Position numbers and translations under genes: made by a program | Shown: positions 1 to 6,790 of the stretch, one piece after another | Layout of the letters: every line of letters starts with the position of its first letter | Position numbering within the stretch: the first letter of the stretch is position 1 | Assembly: GCA_023399455.1 (NCBI GenBank) | Contig: JAEWPN010000103.1 | Span: 1-10,302, forward strand | Source: Bacillota bacterium | GTDB taxonomy: Bacteria > Bacillota > Clostridia > Lachnospirales > Lachnospiraceae | Direction: 5' to 3' | DNA: 10,302 bases | The notes under the pieces: model-generated | What the model saw: the letters and a program-made list of their open reading frames with translations, nothing else | Databases searched by the model: none | What the model was told of the DNA's origin: nothing

Positions 1-1604
1 GGAATGTTGTAAGGGCCTCTGTCTCCATGCATACGCAGTACAGCCGAATACACTGCGAACTGATACCAACGGATTAGGAGCTGTCTGAAATCAGGATCAT
101 TTACATCATCTGTCATGAAGCCGCCGACATCTGTTGTCCACCACGAAATACCTGCAAGTCCCATGTTCAGACCGCACTGCAACTGATCGGCAAAGGCTTC
201 AAAGGTACTTGGCACGTCACCGGACCAGACCACATTCCCATATTTCTGAGAGCCGGCCCATGCACAGCGAAGCAGATTTACAACAGACTTATTATCCTTG
301 CTCATCTCATCATAAAATAAGCGACTATACATTTGAGGATACATATTGCTGATACTAAGTGCAGGACCATCACAATATCTGTAATTCTCAAAATCATACA
401 CACCATAATCCGGTTCCGAGTTATCCAGCCAGAAAGCATCGATGCCGAAATCGTAGTAGTTTTTCTTGCATACTTCCCATACATACTTACGTGTCTCAGG
501 GTTGAAAGGGTCGATTTCCACACAGTCCCCCTGATAATCATAGGTCTGTGCAGCGCCACGCTCTGTCTTGATCAGAAGTCCTCTTTCCATCATCGGACCA
601 AAGTTTTCACTCTTACGATCCACAGAAGGCCAGACAGATACGACAACCTTGATTCCCATAGAGTGAAGCTCATCAACCATAGCCTTAGGGTCCGGCCAGT
701 ACTGTGTATCGAATTTCCAGTCTCCCTGTACTGTCCAATGGAAAAAGTCAATGACGATCTGGTCAATTTTAATGCCTTCCTTCTGATACTGACGGGCAAC
801 AGTCATAACTTCATCCTGAGTTCTGTAACGCAGCTTGCATTGCCAAAGTCCCATCAAATCTTCCGGAAACATGTCAGCGCGGCCGGTAACTGCGGTATAG
901 TTTACCAGAATCTGCTTGGGTGTATCTGCCACAGTGACCCAGTAATCCATCTCCTTGGTAGATCTTGCAATCCACTCTGTATAGTTCTTACCAAAGGTTA
1001 CACGACCAACAGCCGGGTTGTTCCAAAGGAAGCCATATCCTGAGGAAGATACGGCAAAAGGAACCGAAATCTGAGAATTACGCTGTGCCAATTCCAATAC
1101 ACAGCCCTTAAAGTCCATATCATTTTGTTGGTACTGGCCCATACCAAAGATTTTCTCACCTTTATTACTTTCAAACTTTACATTCAAAGAATAATCGGTC
1201 CCACCAATGATTCCCTTCCACTCGCGGTTAATCACTTTCAAACAGCGGCTCTCTTTAGAAATGGTTCCGTCATACATACGGAAGTATTCACGAAGGAACA
1301 GCTCGTCATCTTTATAAAACGAAATAATACCCACAAAATTCACAACTGCCTTAATACGACCATTCGTGATCGAAGCGATCTCCCTCTGATCAATGGTTCC
1401 ATCTCCAACCCAATGATCTTCTCTTTCAATCTTTACAACGCTATCTACATGGTCAACATTTTCTGTCAATGCCCAGTCGTTTCCATAAAATTTGCCAAAC
1501 ATGGTGGTACGTACTCTGACAGAATCCTTACCCCAGGCTTCGATTCGCCCCATTTCGCCATTTTGGTAAAACACCAATGCCCCATTGTCATCTAAAAATT
1601 TCAT
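1..1604 (-). CDS. GH31 family alpha-glycosidase (alpha-glucosidase/alpha-xylosidase type), C-terminus cut by window edge
   Basis: Retaining alpha-glycosidase of family GH31, likely releasing glucose or xylose from oligosaccharides in the cytoplasm; no signal peptide is visible. The ATG at 1604-1602 is preceded by GGGAGGA with good spacing. About 534 residues are present; the C-terminal part lies outside the window. The N-terminal beta-sandwich (about 1-240) is followed by the catalytic barrel. The segment FWLDNSEPDYG contains the expected nucleophile Asp (about residue 394), and WSGDVPSTFE contains the expected acid/base Asp (about 463). FHWTVQGDWKFD and the Trp-rich segment GISWWTTDVGGF are also typical of the family. 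It is divergent from an AraC-type gene that probably controls it. The family call is firm; the substrate cannot be fixed from the sequence, although the SEPDYG variant of the nucleophile motif fits bacterial alpha-xylosidase/alpha-glucosidase branches. Confidence 0.93.
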   Translation of the reverse strand, partial: MKFLDDNGALVFYQNGEMGRIEAWGKDSVRVRTTMFGKFYGNDWALTENVDHVDSVVKIEREDHWVGDGTIDQREIASITNGRIKAVVNFVGIISFYKDDELFLREYFRMYDGTISKESRCLKVINREWKGIIGGTDYSLNVKFESNKGEKIFGMGQYQQNDMDFKGCVLELAQRNSQISVPFAVSSSGYGFLWNNPAVGRVTFGKNYTEWIARSTKEMDYWVTVADTPKQILVNYTAVTGRADMFPEDLMGLWQCKLRYRTQDEVMTVARQYQKEGIKIDQIVIDFFHWTVQGDWKFDTQYWPDPKAMVDELHSMGIKVVVSVWPSVDRKSENFGPMMERGLLIKTERGAAQTYDYQGDCVEIDPFNPETRKYVWEVCKKNYYDFGIDAFWLDNSEPDYGVYDFENYRYCDGPALSISNMYPQMYSRLFYDEMSKDNKSVVNLLRCAWAGSQKYGNVVWSGDVPSTFEAFADQLQCGLNMGLAGISWWTTDVGGFMTDDVNDPDFRQLLIRWYQFAVYSAVLRMHGDRGPYNI

Positions 1605-1753
1605 AGTACATCCTCCCATATGTCAGTTGATTTTTTGGATTACAATGATATAATACTCTATAAACGACTACACTTCTTCTGAAATACTATATATTTTTGA
1701 TACTATTCTACGATTTAAGTTGTAATTCGGATTGTTATCCATGGAGGTCAGAT
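1605..1753. promoter_or_regulatory. Divergent intergenic control region between the GH31 gene and the araC-type gene
   Basis: This 149-base AT-rich spacer carries the promoters of both flanking genes. The plus-strand promoter is clear and is listed separately. On the minus strand, TATTAT at 1650-1655 overlaps the plus-strand -10 but has no good -35 at the right distance. That would suit activation of the glycosidase gene by the neighbouring AraC-type protein and mutual interference of the two promoters. No obvious AraC half-sites were identified, so the regulatory logic is inferred from layout. Confidence 0.5.
1627..1654 (+). promoter_or_regulatory. Sigma-A type promoter with extended -10 for the araC-type gene
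   Basis: TTGATT at 1627-1632 and a perfect TATAAT at 1649-1654 are separated by 16 bases. A TG one base upstream of the -10 (1646-1647) makes it an extended -10. The predicted transcript starts near 1661 and leads to the ATG at 1754. Confidence 0.7.
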
Positions 1754-2632
1754 ATGAAATATACGATCGTTGCATCTCAAGGTAATAAAGAACAGCGCCA
1801 GCACAGTTCTTCATCGGTTCCCTACAGTATTTATGATTGCCAGATACCGGATTCTTTTCCCAACGTGCCTATGCACTGGCATAGTGAGTTTGAAATTGAT
1901 TATGTATTGCAGGGAAAGGGTGACTTCATCTGTGGAGACGAACACTTTCCTGTAAGACATGGGGACGTGATTATGATTTCTCCCAATATGCTTCATGCCG
2001 CCTACCCTTCCTTCAACACGAGTCTGCATTATATTGCCTTTGTATTTCACGCCAACATGCTCGGGCTTGAAAGCAATGACCGCAGCAGTACCCATTGTAT
2101 ACGCCCTCTTATCACAGGACAGCTGCGTGTAAATATGAAATACGACTTGAGCCACCCGGATTATCCGGTCATACGCTCCCTGACTGAGGCAATCGTAAGC
2201 TGTGCGAACAAAAACAATCCATATGATGACCTTTTATTAAAAAGTATTCTATTGCAGCTTTACTGGTATTTTGAAAAAAACGATAATCTGTCTTCCTTTC
2301 AGGGCGACGATATCAGTTATTCTTCCCTAATCCGCCCGGCTCTGGAGCATATGACCTATTGCTATATGGATTCCATCACGATCGACGAGCTCGCCGCTAA
2401 ATGCGCCATCAGTTCAAGTCACTTCATGAACTCCTTTAAGAAAGCCGTTGGCTGCAGTGCGATTGAATTTCTGACCCACCTCAGGATCAAAGCCGCATGC
2501 ACAGCGCTGACAGATACAACTGATGACATATCGACTATCTCCTACAGCTGTGGCTTTAACAACCTGTCTAATTTTAATAAGCAATTTAAAAAAATCACAG
2601 GGAGTTCGCCCCGGGAATACCGTAAACGATAA
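1754..2632 (+). CDS. AraC/XylS family transcriptional regulator with N-terminal cupin sensor domain
   Basis: A 292-residue DNA-binding regulator, probably sensing a sugar and controlling the divergent GH31 gene. The start is the ATG at 1754, with GGAGG at 1743-1747 and six bases of spacing; an upstream in-frame TTG at 1697 lacks a Shine-Dalgarno sequence. The N-terminal half is an AraC-binding cupin: HWHSEFEIDYVLQGKG (about 41-56) holds the paired histidines typical of this fold, followed by RHGDVIMISPNMLH. The C-terminal 100 residues form the double helix-turn-helix domain: ITIDELAAKCAISSSHF (about 208-224) is the first HTH, and ISTISYSCGFNNLSNFNKQF (about 259-278) carries the AraC signature, closing with TGSSPREYRKR. 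Length and domain order are normal for the family. The effector is unknown; a sugar related to the GH31 substrate is inferred from the gene pairing. Confidence 0.93.
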   Translation: MKYTIVASQGNKEQRQHSSSSVPYSIYDCQIPDSFPNVPMHWHSEFEIDYVLQGKGDFICGDEHFPVRHGDVIMISPNMLHAAYPSFNTSLHYIAFVFHANMLGLESNDRSSTHCIRPLITGQLRVNMKYDLSHPDYPVIRSLTEAIVSCANKNNPYDDLLLKSILLQLYWYFEKNDNLSSFQGDDISYSSLIRPALEHMTYCYMDSITIDELAAKCAISSSHFMNSFKKAVGCSAIEFLTHLRIKAACTALTDTTDDISTISYSCGFNNLSNFNKQFKKITGSSPREYRKR

Positions 2633-2639
2633 AAAAGGC

Positions 2640-2949
2640 ATCTATTGTGAATAATGTTAGATATGTTATTGTTAACATCATTTTGTTCAATATTCTTTTT
2701 ACGAGTATAACTAAAACCTTGGACAATGATTTTTCCTGTAATAATATCCGCATATGGCAGTTCTTTAGGTGAAATATCCTTTAGGTCTCTATAGATAAAA
2801 TTATTATTTTCTATCGTTTTTGGATATGCAGCCGCACATTCTCTATCATTATTAAATGCACATATGACTTCAAATCCTTCTTCTATAAATGCTTTTGATC
2901 TTCCTCCAATTCCACAAGCCAAATCAATTACCTGTAATTTTCGTTCCAT
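2640..2949 (-). pseudogene. Remnant of a C5-cytosine DNA methyltransferase (N-terminal motifs only, catalytic Pro-Cys missing)
   Basis: From the ATG at 2949 (AAAGGGA upstream) the frame reads VIDLACGIGGRSKAFIEEGF, which is motif I (SAM binding) of Dcm-type methyltransferases. It is followed by CAFNNDRECAAAYPKT (motif II-like) and ADIITGKIIVQGFS, which lines up with motif IV. In active enzymes motif IV reads approximately GGFPCQxFS, and its Cys attacks the cytosine. Here the Pro-Cys pair is replaced by Ile-Val, so methylation activity is not expected. After about 100 residues the frame runs into the antisense of the araC end and has no further methyltransferase motifs; full enzymes are usually 300-400 residues. 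The AT-rich base composition differs from the adjacent recombinase. It is probably a fragment left by an older insertion or deletion downstream of araC. Confidence 0.65.
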
Positions 2950-3042
2950 ATTTTCCCTTTGTTTAACTTCATATATAAGTGTGTCGAATCCTCGTTGTCG
3001 ATCTCCTCCGCTTATTGGAATAGAGGGCAGACCCTGCGCGGC

Positions 3043-3122
3043 GTTTGGCAGCCAGGCTATCGTAACGTCAGGTGACGCCTTAGACCCTGTGGCTTTGCGC
3101 CCCCGGTTTTAGTGCTGTTTGC
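3043..3122 (-). ncRNA. Cyclic-di-GMP-I (GEMM) riboswitch, 3' part well conserved, 5' P1/P2 strands probably lost
   Basis: On the minus strand, GGCGCAAAGCCACAGGGTCT (from 3101), followed by AAGG, a short hairpin CGTCA-CC-TGACG (3066-3077) and ATAGCCTGGCTGCC (3060-3047), reproduces the conserved core and P3 arm of the c-di-GMP-I aptamer. A GCAAAC at 3122-3117 is at the expected upstream position. However, the P2 5' strand does not pair with the CCGGGG on the 3' side, and no matching P1 5' strand is seen. The aptamer abuts the recombinase terminus, so its 5' part may have been replaced by an element end. The nearest gene downstream on this strand is the methyltransferase remnant, so any regulatory role is probably lost. 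Recognition is from memory of the family consensus. Confidence 0.65.
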
Positions 3123-3155
3123 ATAAAGCAGGGTATGGGGCTTACCCTGCTTTAT
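3123..3155 (-). terminator. Perfect 13-bp inverted repeat at the recombinase 3' end
   Basis: ATAAAGCAGGGTA (3123-3135) and its exact complement (3143-3155) flank a 7-base loop. The recombinase stop codon TAA (3144-3142) falls at the loop edge, so the last codons form one arm. There is no T-run on either side, so this may be a weak or Rho-assisted terminator, an mRNA 3' stabilising stem, or an element-end structure. Confidence 0.5.
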
Positions 3156-4764
3156 CGACCAGATTGTAGTGGATGACGATGTCCCGGCACTTCTGCCCAT
3201 CCACTACCTTGCGTTCTCCGATTTCGATGTACTTGATGAGTTCCAACAACATTTCCCGGTCAAGCTGTTCAATGGCAACATACTTCTTGATGCTCTGGAG
3301 GTACTGCTCAATGTCACGCCCATCCTGTGCGGTATCGGCCAGCCGTTGTTTCAGTTCTTGCACCAGTGACTGCTTTTCTATCCGCTCCGCGTCATACTTG
3401 GTCAGTAGATTCTTGAACACCGCTTCGGGAACTGTCCCCAGCACTTTGTCTTCATAGAGCGCCTGCGTGAGCTTCTCCAGCTCTGCAAGGCGCTTTTCTG
3501 TGGCCTTGAGGGTGGATTTATCTGCCTTCATCTGCTGTGCGCCCTGCTTGGACTTGCTGTCCATCAGCTCCTGCCGCACCTTATCCTCGTCCTCAAGTAC
3601 CCGCTTTGCCCGGTGGCGAATATCGTCCAGAACCAGCTCTGCCAGCGGATTCAAGTAGATAATGCGGGCGGAGCAAGCACCCGCCCCACTTCGTGTGTAA
3701 TTGCCACACAGGTAGGAAACGTATTTGACAAAGCCTTCCTTGGGATAATTATGGGTTTCCTGCGTGTACCTCATGGCAAAGCCGCAATCCATGCATTTCA
3801 GCAGACCGCCGAACAGGCTGATTTCATTATCCTTGGTTGGGCGGGGCTTGTAGTTTCTGACGGCTATCTCCTGACAAGCGTTCCAAGCATCCATGTCGAT
3901 GATTGGCTCATGGGTATTTTCCACCTTAATCCAGTCCTCTTTGGGCTAATCAATCTGCTTTTTGTTCTTGTAGGACAGGGTGCCCCGCTTATTTTGTATC
4001 ATATGGCCAAGGTAGACCTCGTTGCGGAAGATTTTCTTGACTGTCATATCGTTCCAGAGGTGGTTGCTGCGAATACCCGTGTCCTCCTTCCCCTTTTGCA
4101 GATAGTAATAGTCGAGGGGCGGCAGGATATGCTCTTCGTTCAGCTTTGCGGCAAGTTTTCGGTAGCCCCAGCCTTTGCGCCGATTGGCAAATATCTTCCG
4201 CACCACTCCGGCGGCATATTCGTCAATGATGAATTTGTGCTTATCATCGGGATGCGCCTTGTAGCCATAAGGTACAAGCCAGCCAAGGTAATTTCCCATT
4301 TTGGCGTGCACTTGCTTGACCGCTTTGATTTTCTTACTGGTGTCCTTGCTCTGAAACTCGTTGAACAGATTCCGAAACGGCATAATATCGTTGTCATTGT
4401 GGATGGTGTCCACACCGTCATTCAGTGCAATAAAGCGGCAGCCGATCATGGGGAACACATAATCTGTGAACTGCCCTACCTGAATGTAGTTTCTTCCGAA
4501 ACGGCTTAAATCCTTGACCAGAATCAGGTTAATAAGCCCCTCTTTCGCATCCTCAATGAGCCGGGACACGCCGGGGCGGTCAAAGGTGGTGCCGCTGACT
4601 CCATCATCACAATACACAGAATAATCGTTCCAGCTCTGTTCCTCGCAGTATTTGGTGAGCATGAGCTTCTGGTTTTCAATACTGACGGATTCTCCCGCCC
4701 GTTCGTCATCCTTGCTCAAACGGACGTAGATGCCGACCTTGTAATTATTTTGGACTTTTAACAT
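3142..4764 (-). pseudogene. Large serine recombinase of an integrative/mobilizable element, interrupted by an in-frame amber codon
   Basis: Site-specific recombinase that would excise and integrate the element. The ATG at 4764 follows GAGGG. The resolvase domain (about 1-155) has the catalytic serine in YVRLSKDD (Ser17), SIENQK, GVSGTTFDRPG and the VKDLSRFGRN motif. The recombinase domain (about 170-270) includes GWGYRKLAAKLN and the downstream YLGHMIQNKRG. At codon 273 a TAG (3946-3948) stops translation. The same frame then continues PKEDWIKVENTHEPIID, the zinc-ribbon (CMDCGFAMRY and later cysteines), a long coiled coil and a DUF4368-like C-terminus ending at 3142. Together these make 540 residues, normal for Tn4451/TnpX-like recombinases. 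No frameshift is needed, so a single base change (for example AAG or CAG to TAG) explains the break. A truncated product would lack most DNA-binding parts. Restart at GTG 3924 has only a poor RBS. A sequencing error or suppression cannot be excluded. Confidence 0.88.
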
Positions 4765-4790
4765 TTTCCCTCACTTTCCGCAAGCCCAAA

Positions 4791-4823
4791 CTGTCGACAG
4801 TATACCGTATATACTGTCGACAG
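4791..4823. repeat. 33-bp double palindrome, probable operator over the recombinase promoter
   Basis: Two copies of the self-complementary CTGTCGACAG (4791-4800 and 4814-4823) form perfect 14-bp arms (with adjoining TATA) around a 5-base centre. One copy lies at the -35/spacer and the other just after the -10 of the predicted recombinase promoter, as expected for a dimeric or tetrameric repressor site. There is no T-run, so it is not a normal terminator. Confidence 0.65.
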
Positions 4824-4827
4824 TCCA
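4799..4827 (-). promoter_or_regulatory. Predicted promoter of the serine recombinase gene
   Basis: On the minus strand TGGACT (4827-4822) and TATACT (4804-4799) are spaced by exactly 17 bases. The expected start is near 4792, giving a leader of about 28 bases before the ATG at 4764. The elements interleave with the 33-bp double palindrome. Confidence 0.5.
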
Positions 4828-4842
4828 GACAACACAGGCGAA

Positions 4843-5109
4843 TTATGCCTTTTTCTGCAGTTCGGGCTGGCTCATGGCGTTCTGAATTGCTAGCCGTTCC
4901 ATGGTTTTGTCAATATCCTTGCTGCCCTCGAAAATACTGGTGAGCCGGTACAGCACCTTGCCGATGCTCACCTCCCGGTAGGCGGCGGGCTTACCGCTGT
5001 GGCTCGCCGTTTTCCAATCCTCAGACAGCCTTTCTATATTAAGGCTTGCGCTTTTATCCTGAATCAGCGTCCAGAATCTGCGCCAAAAATCACGAAATGT
5101 TGATTTCAA
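4843..5109 (-). CDS. Small TnpW-like element protein
   Basis: An 88-residue protein starting at TTG 5109, supported by AGGAGGTG (5124-5117) seven bases upstream; the frame is open further upstream only in sequence that is antisense-like or belongs to the relaxase tail. The C-terminal part, YREVSIGKVLYRLTSIFEGSK followed by DIDKTMERLAIQNA, resembles the TnpW-type small proteins carried by Tn4451-like elements (pattern Ile-Gly-Lys, Tyr-x-Val/Leu, Phe, Ser-Lys, Lys, Arg-Leu). The N-terminus FRDFWRRFWTLIQD is aromatic and basic, and I do not recognise it. It lies between the relaxase and the recombinase; its RBS overlaps the relaxase stop. Function is not known; a role accessory to excision or integration is only suggested by position. 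Confidence 0.6.
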   Translation of the reverse strand: MKSTFRDFWRRFWTLIQDKSASLNIERLSEDWKTASHSGKPAAYREVSIGKVLYRLTSIFEGSKDIDKTMERLAIQNAMSQPELQKKA

Positions 5110-5122
5110 TAAAATGCACCTC

Positions 5123-6220
5123 CTACATGCTCTGTTCCATGTCCTGCTCGTACTGAGGACTGTAACCGTGTTTCTATTTTTTCTTTTTACTGGATTTCCG
5201 CCGCATACGCTCCTGCTCGTATTTCTGACGCTCGGCATCCGGGTCATAGGGATTTACAAGATCTTCAACAGACTAAGCAAGGTATAGAGCACTGTCGAGG
5301 AGAGCAGCCCCACGGCTGTCCATTTGACCTCGAGCTTCCACGGTAGCATATCCCGATGCCGGAGCTGCCCCGTCTGCTTCTGAAAACCCTCCTGCAGCTG
5401 CCATTTCAGACTGTCCTGTGACTTGCCTATCTTGTCGTTCACTGTCTGCGAAATCCTCCTGTGCTGGTCGTTGATGACCCGGCACAGCATGTCCCCCTGA
5501 TTGTCGTATATCCCCTGACAATAATCCCGGATGGCTTTCTCGATTTCCGGTGTGGTCGGCAGGGTCGAGATATACTGCCCCAGAGCCGCCATCCGTTCCC
5601 GCAGCACGGTCTGGCTGTTTAGCATGGCATCCCATTCCTCGGTCGGAATGGCACTGACCTGCGGCAGATAGGGTGTGGTCAGCTTCTGTGGTATCTCCTG
5701 CGGCTTGTTCAAAGCCTTGAGTTCGTTCAAGTTGGGCAAAGTGCTGTTCCATCCTTTCCTTGAGATATTTTTCATCGGAGAGGGTGCGCAGTTGCTCCAA
5801 ATCCTTTTCATTAGACTGGAGCTTCAACCCGGTTTCGCAGCTGACGGAATTGACAATCAGGTGATTGTGCCAGTGATCGCGGTCGATGTGAGTGGCAATC
5901 TGGACTTCGTAGCCCTCAAATCGTCTGGACAGCTCAATTCCCATCTGGTGGATTTCCTGCGGTGTGGTGCCGCAGTCGGGCTTGAAGCTCTGCACATACT
6001 GGTAAAAGAACACCTTGCTTTCTTTTCTGTATTGCTTTTTGGTTGCCATGAATTCCTGAAAGGCGGTTTCTCCGCAGCAGTTCTGCCCGGACAGCAGCCT
6101 GCATTGTTCACCGTTTTTGTTTCGGAAAAGGGTCTTATAATCCTACGCCACATAATCCATCACCTTTTTCATGGCGGTGCGGCTCTGCGTTTTTTCCTTG
6201 ATGGCGGTGACGATTGCCAT
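5123..6220 (-). pseudogene. Relaxase (MobA/MobL-type nickase) pseudogene with two ambers, two frameshifts and a probable internal deletion
   Basis: Would nick oriT and pilot DNA transfer. ATG 6220 lies four bases after the mobC stop. The frame reads MAIVTAIKEKTQSRTAMKKV, meets TAG at codon 26 (6143-6145), then continues in frame through CCGETAFQEFMATKKQYRKE, FFYQYVQSFKP and HIDRDHWHNHLIVNSVS, the three-His metal-binding motif of these relaxases. At LRTLSDE it jumps directly to KYLKERMEQHFAQL; related relaxases have roughly 100 more residues between these blocks (from memory). Near 5730 an extra base shifts the frame to NELKALNKPQEIP, with an amphipathic helical part and a hydrophobic segment (VGLLSSTVLYTLLSLL). 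Near 5255 a missing base returns to the first frame (NPYDPDAERQKYEQER, then a Lys-rich tail), which has another TAG (5174-5176) and ends at TAG 5123. The shifts cancel, which supports one ancestral gene. Not functional as written. Confidence 0.82.
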
Positions 6221-6224
6221 AGGC

Positions 6225-6533
6225 TCACGCCCCTTTGTCCATCAGTCCGCAGATGGAATCAAACACCGCCCCGAAGCTCCGTTTTGTTTTGGTAAGGTCG
6301 GGGCAGGTAATCCTGCCCATATTGCAAAGCACTGTCAGCTGGTTCGGATTTTTCCCGATGGCTTTCATCTGTATGGTAACAGCATCCAAGCCATTCATCA
6401 CAATGATTTCCTTGCCCAGTGCTGATAGGGTGAAGAAATCCGTCATGGTCATTCCCGACAGCTGTGCTTTATTGTGAATGAGGTCATAATCCGCTGTACT
6501 AATGCGCATGGCGAACATCTTGTCTTTTTCCAA
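6225..6533 (-). CDS. mobC: MobC-type relaxosome accessory protein
   Basis: A 102-residue plasmid/IME mobilization protein that binds oriT and helps the relaxase. It starts with TTG at 6533: AAAGGAG lies about nine bases upstream, whereas the next in-frame ATG (6518) is too far from it. The N-terminal part (FAMRISTADYDLIHNKAQLS, then GMTMTDFF) has the ribbon-helix-helix pattern. The C-terminal IGKNPNQLTVLCNMG matches the conserved MobC block (Ile-Gly-x-Asn-x-Asn-Gln-Leu). It ends with TGA four bases before the relaxase ATG, so the two are translationally coupled. Unlike its neighbours it shows no premature stop. Confidence 0.85.
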   Translation of the reverse strand: MEKDKMFAMRISTADYDLIHNKAQLSGMTMTDFFTLSALGKEIIVMNGLDAVTIQMKAIGKNPNQLTVLCNMGRITCPDLTKTKRSFGAVFDSICGLMDKGA

Positions 6534-6560
6534 GTAATCACACTCCTTTCGTCCCGGGGG

Positions 6561-6660
6561 CTTGGGGGCAGCGCCCCCGACCAGCTGTTTGTATTGGCGG
6601 TGGGCGAAAGCCCGCTGTCAATACAAACAATATGCTGGCCTACCCTAAAGGGTAGTGAGC
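6561..6660. other. Candidate oriT: three consecutive hairpins upstream of mobC
   Basis: Three inverted repeats are packed just upstream of mobC, the usual oriT place. GGGGGC-AGC-GCCCCC is at 6564-6578. A long stem is at 6586-6629, with perfect 11-bp outer arms (TGTTTGTATTG), then 9 further pairs (three G-T wobbles on the plus strand) capped by GAAA. CTACCCT-AA-AGGGTAG is at 6640-6655. The nick site cannot be named from the sequence. The asymmetric wobble pairing means only the plus-strand copy folds fully. Confidence 0.5.
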
Positions 6661-6732
6661 GTAGCCTCCAGCCCCGCAAATGCTCCCTTGCTTTTTCGCA
6701 CCTCTTGGGTTACAATAGGAGCAACCAATTTT

Positions 6733-6751
6733 TGAAACCGCTTCGGTTTCA
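6733..6751. repeat. Short perfect inverted repeat
   Basis: TGAAACCG and CGGTTTCA (8-bp arms) flank CTT. It lies immediately before the plus-strand terminator and may be part of the same folded RNA. Confidence 0.5.
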
Positions 6752-6753
6752 CC

Positions 6754-6790
6754 AGCCGTCATTCCATTGCCGTGGAGTGGCGGCTTTTTC
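6754..6790 (+). terminator. Rho-independent terminator on the plus strand
   Basis: AGCCGTCATTCCA (6754-6766) pairs with TGGAGTGGCGGCT (6773-6785) over all 13 positions, including two G-U pairs, around the loop TTGCCG. A run of Ts follows (6785-6789). No plus-strand gene lies just upstream, so it ends either an antisense RNA across the mob leader or read-through before the next plus-strand promoter. Confidence 0.72.

Noticed and set aside
333..1043. Plus-strand open frame of 236 codons
   Set aside because: It lies antisense to the GH31 gene, has no RBS and no recognisable domain, while the minus-strand frame carries clear catalytic motifs.
3142..3924. Separate recombinase C-terminal gene starting at GTG 3924
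   Set aside because: It is in the same frame as the upstream half, has only a poor RBS, and begins in the middle of a conserved segment; one interrupted gene is simpler.
3613..4509. Plus-strand open frame of 298 codons
   Set aside because: It is the mirror of the serine recombinase coding sequence; the protein has no domain pattern and the recombinase motifs are on the opposite strand.
4791..4823. Double palindrome as a transcription terminator
   Set aside because: There is no T-run on either strand and it coincides with promoter elements.
5675..6295. Plus-strand open frame of about 206 codons
   Set aside because: It is antisense to the relaxase and mobC, with no RBS or motif.
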